9,107 nucleotides of DNA from an uncultured Flavobacterium sp. (lineage in GTDB: Bacteria > Bacteroidota > Bacteroidia > Flavobacteriales > Flavobacteriaceae). Of the stretch, positions 6,930-9,107 are shown piece after piece; the stretch's first letter is position 1, and each line of letters begins with the position of its first letter. The translations under genes and the position numbers were made by a program. Location of the stretch: the NCBI RefSeq assembly GCF_946220915.1, contig NZ_CAMIHH010000117.1, positions 1 to 9,107 on the forward strand. Reading direction: 5' to 3'. The notes beneath the pieces are model-generated. The model saw nothing but the letters and a program-made list of their open reading frames with translations, made no database searches and was not told the origin of the DNA.

Positions 6930-7005
6930 TGCCGTTAGCCCTGATCGCAGCGGCATCCCCTGAGGCACGAAGGGATATAGTGAAGAGCAGGAAGAAGCCA
7001 TGGCA
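6930..7005 (+). ncRNA. Structured intergenic element, possibly a flavo-1-type RNA
   Basis: The plus strand shows nested complementary segments. TGCC (6930-6933) can pair with GGCA (7002-7005), CCTG (6940-6943) with CAGG (6988-6991), and ATCCC (6955-6959) with GGGAT (6972-6976) around a 12-base apex. Purine-rich internal-loop strands (GATCGCAGCGG and ATAGTGAAGAG) lie between the last two stems. The pattern AGCCCTGAT...AGCGGCATCC...GGATATAGTG..GAGCAGGA is one I remember recurring in flavobacterial intergenic regions, and it may correspond to the flavo-1 RNA motif (RF01705). That assignment is from memory. No open reading frame explains it. It lies opposite in strand to both flanking genes, between the exonuclease promoter and the cystathionine beta-synthase terminator. 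Function unknown. Confidence 0.4.
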
Positions 7006-7096
7006 AAAATTCGTTTAGAAGGCTGCTGCAATAAATGAGCCTACATAGCAGATTGAAGTTGTTGCGAACTGGGAATTACTTCGAAAACAGAGAGCC

Positions 7097-7121
7097 AAAA
7101 AAAGCCCCGCATTGCGAGGCT
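7097..7121 (-). terminator. Intrinsic terminator of the cystathionine beta-synthase gene
   Basis: Read on the minus strand, AGCCTCGC (7121-7114), a three-base loop and GCGGGGCT (7110-7103) form an 8-bp stem with a single G-T pair, followed directly by a run of seven T that begins with the last base of the stem. It starts 5 bases beyond the stop codon at 7127. It should end the upstream transcript cleanly and insulate the structured element and the exonuclease gene from it. Confidence 0.9.
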
Positions 7122-7126
7122 ATGTT

Positions 7127-8488
7127 TTATTTTATTGAACTGATGATATCATGCTTGGTAATAATGTGGTGCTTACCTTCGCCCAAATCTACCAGTACGG
7201 CCTGGTTATCTTTATTAATGAGCTTAGATATTTCTTCGATAGACGTATTTTTTTGCACTATCGGATATGGTTTGCCCATTACTTCGCGTATTGGCTTTTC
7301 GGCAATGTCCTTGTCTTCCACATAGCTGCGGAAGAGGTCGGTTTCATCTACCGAGCCTACAAAGCCATTGGTATCGATAACGGGAATTTGTGATATTTTG
7401 TATTTACGTAGGCGCTCGATGGCGTGGCTTACCAATTCTTCGGTACGCACAATAACGAGGGGTTTGTCAGAATGACCTTTAATCAGATCTTCTGCTTTCG
7501 CTATTTCCTCGTCAAGGAAACCGCGCTCCCGCATCCAGTCGTCGTTGAACATCTTGCCTACATAACGGCTGCCACTGTCATGGAATAATACTACAACAAC
7601 ATCGTCCGGCTTAAATTCATCCTTAAGCTGCAACAGGCCTTTGATAGCAGCACCGGCTGAATTGCCTACAAATATGCCCTCTTCAAGAGCCAGTTTACGG
7701 GTATATACAGCTGCATCTTTATCGGTTACTTTCGTAAAACCATCAATAAGGGAAAAGTCCACATTTTTAGGAAGTATGTCTTCGCCAATACCTTCGGTTA
7801 TATAAGAGTAAATTTCGTTCTCATCAAAAATACCGGTCTCATGATATTTTTTAAACACCGAGCCGTAGGTATCAATACCCCAGCATTTTATGGCAGGGTT
7901 CTTTTCCTTCAAATATTTTGCAACGCCCGAAATCGTGCCTCCCGTGCCTACCCCTACAATAAAATGGGTTATCCTGCCTTCTGTTTGCTCCCAAATCTCC
8001 GGGCCTGTCTGCTCATAATGCGCTTTGGCATTGCTCAGGTTATCATATTGGTTTACATACCATGAGTTTGGTGTTTCTTCTGCCAGCCTTTTTGACACCG
8101 AATAGTAAGAACGTGGATCGGTTGGCTCAACATCTGTAGGGCAAACCACTACCTTGGCACCCACCGCGCGGAGAATGTCCATTTTTTCCTTCGACTGTTT
8201 GTCACTGATCACACAAATAAGTTTGTAGCCTTTCACGATGGCACACAATGCCAGGCCCATGCCTGTATTTCCCGATGTACCCTCAATTATGGTACCCCCG
8301 GGCTTTAGACGGCCGTCGGCCTCAGCATCCTCAATCATTTTAACAGCCATCCTGTCCTTTACTGAATTACCCGGATTAAAGGTTTCTACTTTGGCGAGTA
8401 CCAATGCTTCGATGCCATTCGTAATTTTGTTGAGTTTGACCATTGGCGTATTGCCTATGGTTCCCAGTATATTTTCTGCGTATTTCAT
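7127..8488 (-). CDS. Cystathionine beta-synthase (PLP enzyme with C-terminal CBS domains)
   Basis: This 453-aa enzyme belongs to fold-type II PLP enzymes and probably condenses serine or an activated serine with homocysteine to cystathionine (or with sulfide to cysteine). Seen: K44 in PGNSVKDRMA as the PLP Schiff-base lysine, the substrate-binding TSGNTG loop at 71-76, the phosphate-binding GVGTGGT loop at 179-185, and GNSAGAA with S277 near the pyridine nitrogen. Residues ~345-453 form a tandem CBS-domain (Bateman) module (KYKISQIPVIDTNGFVG and later NKDNQAVLVD) that often binds adenosyl ligands. The long eukaryote-like form with EPTDPRSYYS and NQYDNLSNAKAHYEQTGPE favours cystathionine beta-synthase over plain cysteine synthase, which normally ends near 310-330 residues. 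There is no N-terminal heme-binding extension. It is a single-gene unit with its own promoter and terminator; substrate choice is inferred. Confidence 0.88.
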   Translation of the reverse strand: MKYAENILGTIGNTPMVKLNKITNGIEALVLAKVETFNPGNSVKDRMAVKMIEDAEADGRLKPGGTIIEGTSGNTGMGLALCAIVKGYKLICVISDKQSKEKMDILRAVGAKVVVCPTDVEPTDPRSYYSVSKRLAEETPNSWYVNQYDNLSNAKAHYEQTGPEIWEQTEGRITHFIVGVGTGGTISGVAKYLKEKNPAIKCWGIDTYGSVFKKYHETGIFDENEIYSYITEGIGEDILPKNVDFSLIDGFTKVTDKDAAVYTRKLALEEGIFVGNSAGAAIKGLLQLKDEFKPDDVVVVLFHDSGSRYVGKMFNDDWMRERGFLDEEIAKAEDLIKGHSDKPLVIVRTEELVSHAIERLRKYKISQIPVIDTNGFVGSVDETDLFRSYVEDKDIAEKPIREVMGKPYPIVQKNTSIEEISKLINKDNQAVLVDLGEGKHHIITKHDIISSIK

Positions 8489-8495
8489 GGTTGTT

Positions 8496-8523
8496 TGTAA
8501 TTAATTACAGCATTGCAAATATA
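8496..8523 (-). promoter_or_regulatory. Promoter and leader palindrome of the cystathionine beta-synthase gene
   Basis: A perfect -7 element TATATTTG occurs on the minus strand at 8523-8516. No TTG occurs at the ideal distance upstream, so the -33 element is weak or absent. Between this element and the ATG at 8488 lies a perfect 14-base palindrome, TGTAATTAATTACA (8496-8509). This covers the expected transcription start and early leader, where a repressor could act. AT-rich palindromes also arise by chance, so the operator role is a guess. Confidence 0.45.
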
Positions 8524-8567
8524 TTGCTTAAAATCCAGTAATCGTGATTCAGCTTGCGATTCCTGTA

Positions 8568-8580
8568 GGCATTTAATGCC
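8568..8580 (-). other. Short hairpin just after the porin stop codon
   Basis: GGCAT (8580-8576 read on the minus strand) pairs with ATGCC across a three-base loop, 6 bases after the porin stop. No T-run follows, so it is not a standard intrinsic terminator, though it could protect the 3' end of the message. A second weak inverted repeat, AATCG...CGATT, lies at 8540-8561. Confidence 0.3.
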
Positions 8581-8586
8581 GCCCTC

Positions 8587-9107
8587 TTATGAGAAGAAAT
8601 CCCAGATCACGCCAAAGCGGAATGTAAAATCGCGGTACGGTACATTAGGAGCCGAATAAAATTCATATCCAGTCATTGACGAATTAAAGTGCTCTGCCCT
8701 GAGGAACAGCCTGAACTCCTTGATTTTCGCATTTAGGAAAAAATCAATTAGAGGAAATCCGCCAAACTCTTTTTCGTCCTGCACAAAAAACTCACCTATT
8801 AGCGGATTGTAGTCATTGCCATAATATTTTGTAAAGTACTGGAATGTGAAGCCGGTTTGAAAATACAGTGCCTTTTTAAAAACATAGTCGGAATAATAGA
8901 ATGTATTGCGTGTTACCAATTCGGGTACGTTAAGCACATTGTCCTGCTGATCGACCTTTTGGTAAAGTACGGTATTATCAAGTGCAAACTTCCATAGCCT
9001 GAACTCGCGGCCTACTTTTACCGAAAAATAATTAATGGTGTTGCCATATTGCTGTGGCCTTACATAAAGTGTATCTATATTTTCGGGTGTGGAAAGGGTA
9101 TTTGCAT
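8587..9107 (-). CDS. Putative porin (outer-membrane beta-barrel), C-terminal part
   Basis: The last 172 residues of a gene whose 5' end lies beyond the window. The frame is open to the edge and first reads ANTLSTPENIDTLYVRPQQYGN. It shows alternating aromatic/hydrophobic strands with charged turns, typical of an outer-membrane beta-barrel: NTINYFSVKVGREFRLWKF, then LVTRNTFYYSDYVFKKALYF, then EFRLFLRAEHFNS. It ends in the strand DFTFRFGVIWDFF before S. The sequence matches what I know of the flavobacterial 'putative porin' family, which is encoded as a large single protein in these genomes. A GTG codon at 8937 is internal, not a start. The cystathionine beta-synthase gene follows on the same strand ~100 bases later but has its own -7 element, so the two are probably separate units. 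Substrate is unknown. Confidence 0.82.
   Translation of the reverse strand, partial: ANTLSTPENIDTLYVRPQQYGNTINYFSVKVGREFRLWKFALDNTVLYQKVDQQDNVLNVPELVTRNTFYYSDYVFKKALYFQTGFTFQYFTKYYGNDYNPLIGEFFVQDEKEFGGFPLIDFFLNAKIKEFRLFLRAEHFNSSMTGYEFYSAPNVPYRDFTFRFGVIWDFFS

Noticed and set aside
7035..7393. Two plus-strand open frames of 80-96 codons near the 3' end of the cystathionine beta-synthase gene
   Set aside because: Both mostly overlap the CBS-domain coding region antisense and have no supporting motifs or promoter.
1..9107. tRNA, rRNA, CRISPR array, insertion sequence or phage genes
   Set aside because: None seen. There is no cloverleaf, no spaced direct repeats, no transposase motifs and no terminal inverted repeats; the only tandem repeat is the short heptamer block.

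Overview
The window looks like a chromosomal segment of a Flavobacterium-like member of the Bacteroidota. The evidence is TTG-N18-TAnnTTTG promoter architecture (cleanest at 6862-6890), starts without Shine-Dalgarno sequences, the recognisable tail of a type IX secretion (T9SS) sorting domain, a flavobacterial putative porin, and a DUF2851/PspC/helix-hairpin-helix gene order I associate with Flavobacteriia. This taxonomic call rests on family recognition, not on a database search.

Region 1 (47-3693, minus strand) is a tight run read right to left: a DUF2851 protein, a 75-aa PspC-domain membrane protein, a membrane-anchored ComEA-like helix-hairpin-helix protein and an acyl-CoA dehydrogenase. 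The last three are separated by only 10 bases each. The 78-base gap before pspC carries a degenerate heptanucleotide tandem repeat.

Region 2 (3694-4104) has no intact gene. It holds the wreck of a T9SS cargo gene: signal peptide, a short leucine-rich-repeat-protein-like start, and the last ~22 residues of a sorting domain, spread over three frames.

Region 3 (4105-5778, plus strand) is the only plus-strand gene. It encodes a 557-aa exported peptide:N-glycosidase of the type II (PNGF-II-like) kind, with an N-terminal extension resembling the GLPGLI family. It would remove N-glycans from glycoproteins outside the cytoplasm.

Region 4 (5792-6845, minus strand) has a RelE/ParE-type toxin and its antitoxin with overlapping TGATG stop/start, then a DEDDh 3'-5' exonuclease gene interrupted by one apparent single-base deletion although its promoter and all catalytic motifs remain.

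Region 5 (6846-9107) holds a structured intergenic element (possible flavo-1-type RNA), a strong intrinsic terminator, a full-length cystathionine beta-synthase with a C-terminal CBS-domain pair, its promoter with a 14-base palindrome in the leader, and the 3' end of an outer-membrane putative porin running off the window.

Most of this is ordinary flavobacterial chromosome. I do not see a convincing new defence or mobile system. The items most worth a second look are the PNGase with its unusual architecture, the T9SS gene relic, the frameshifted exonuclease and the structured intergenic element.
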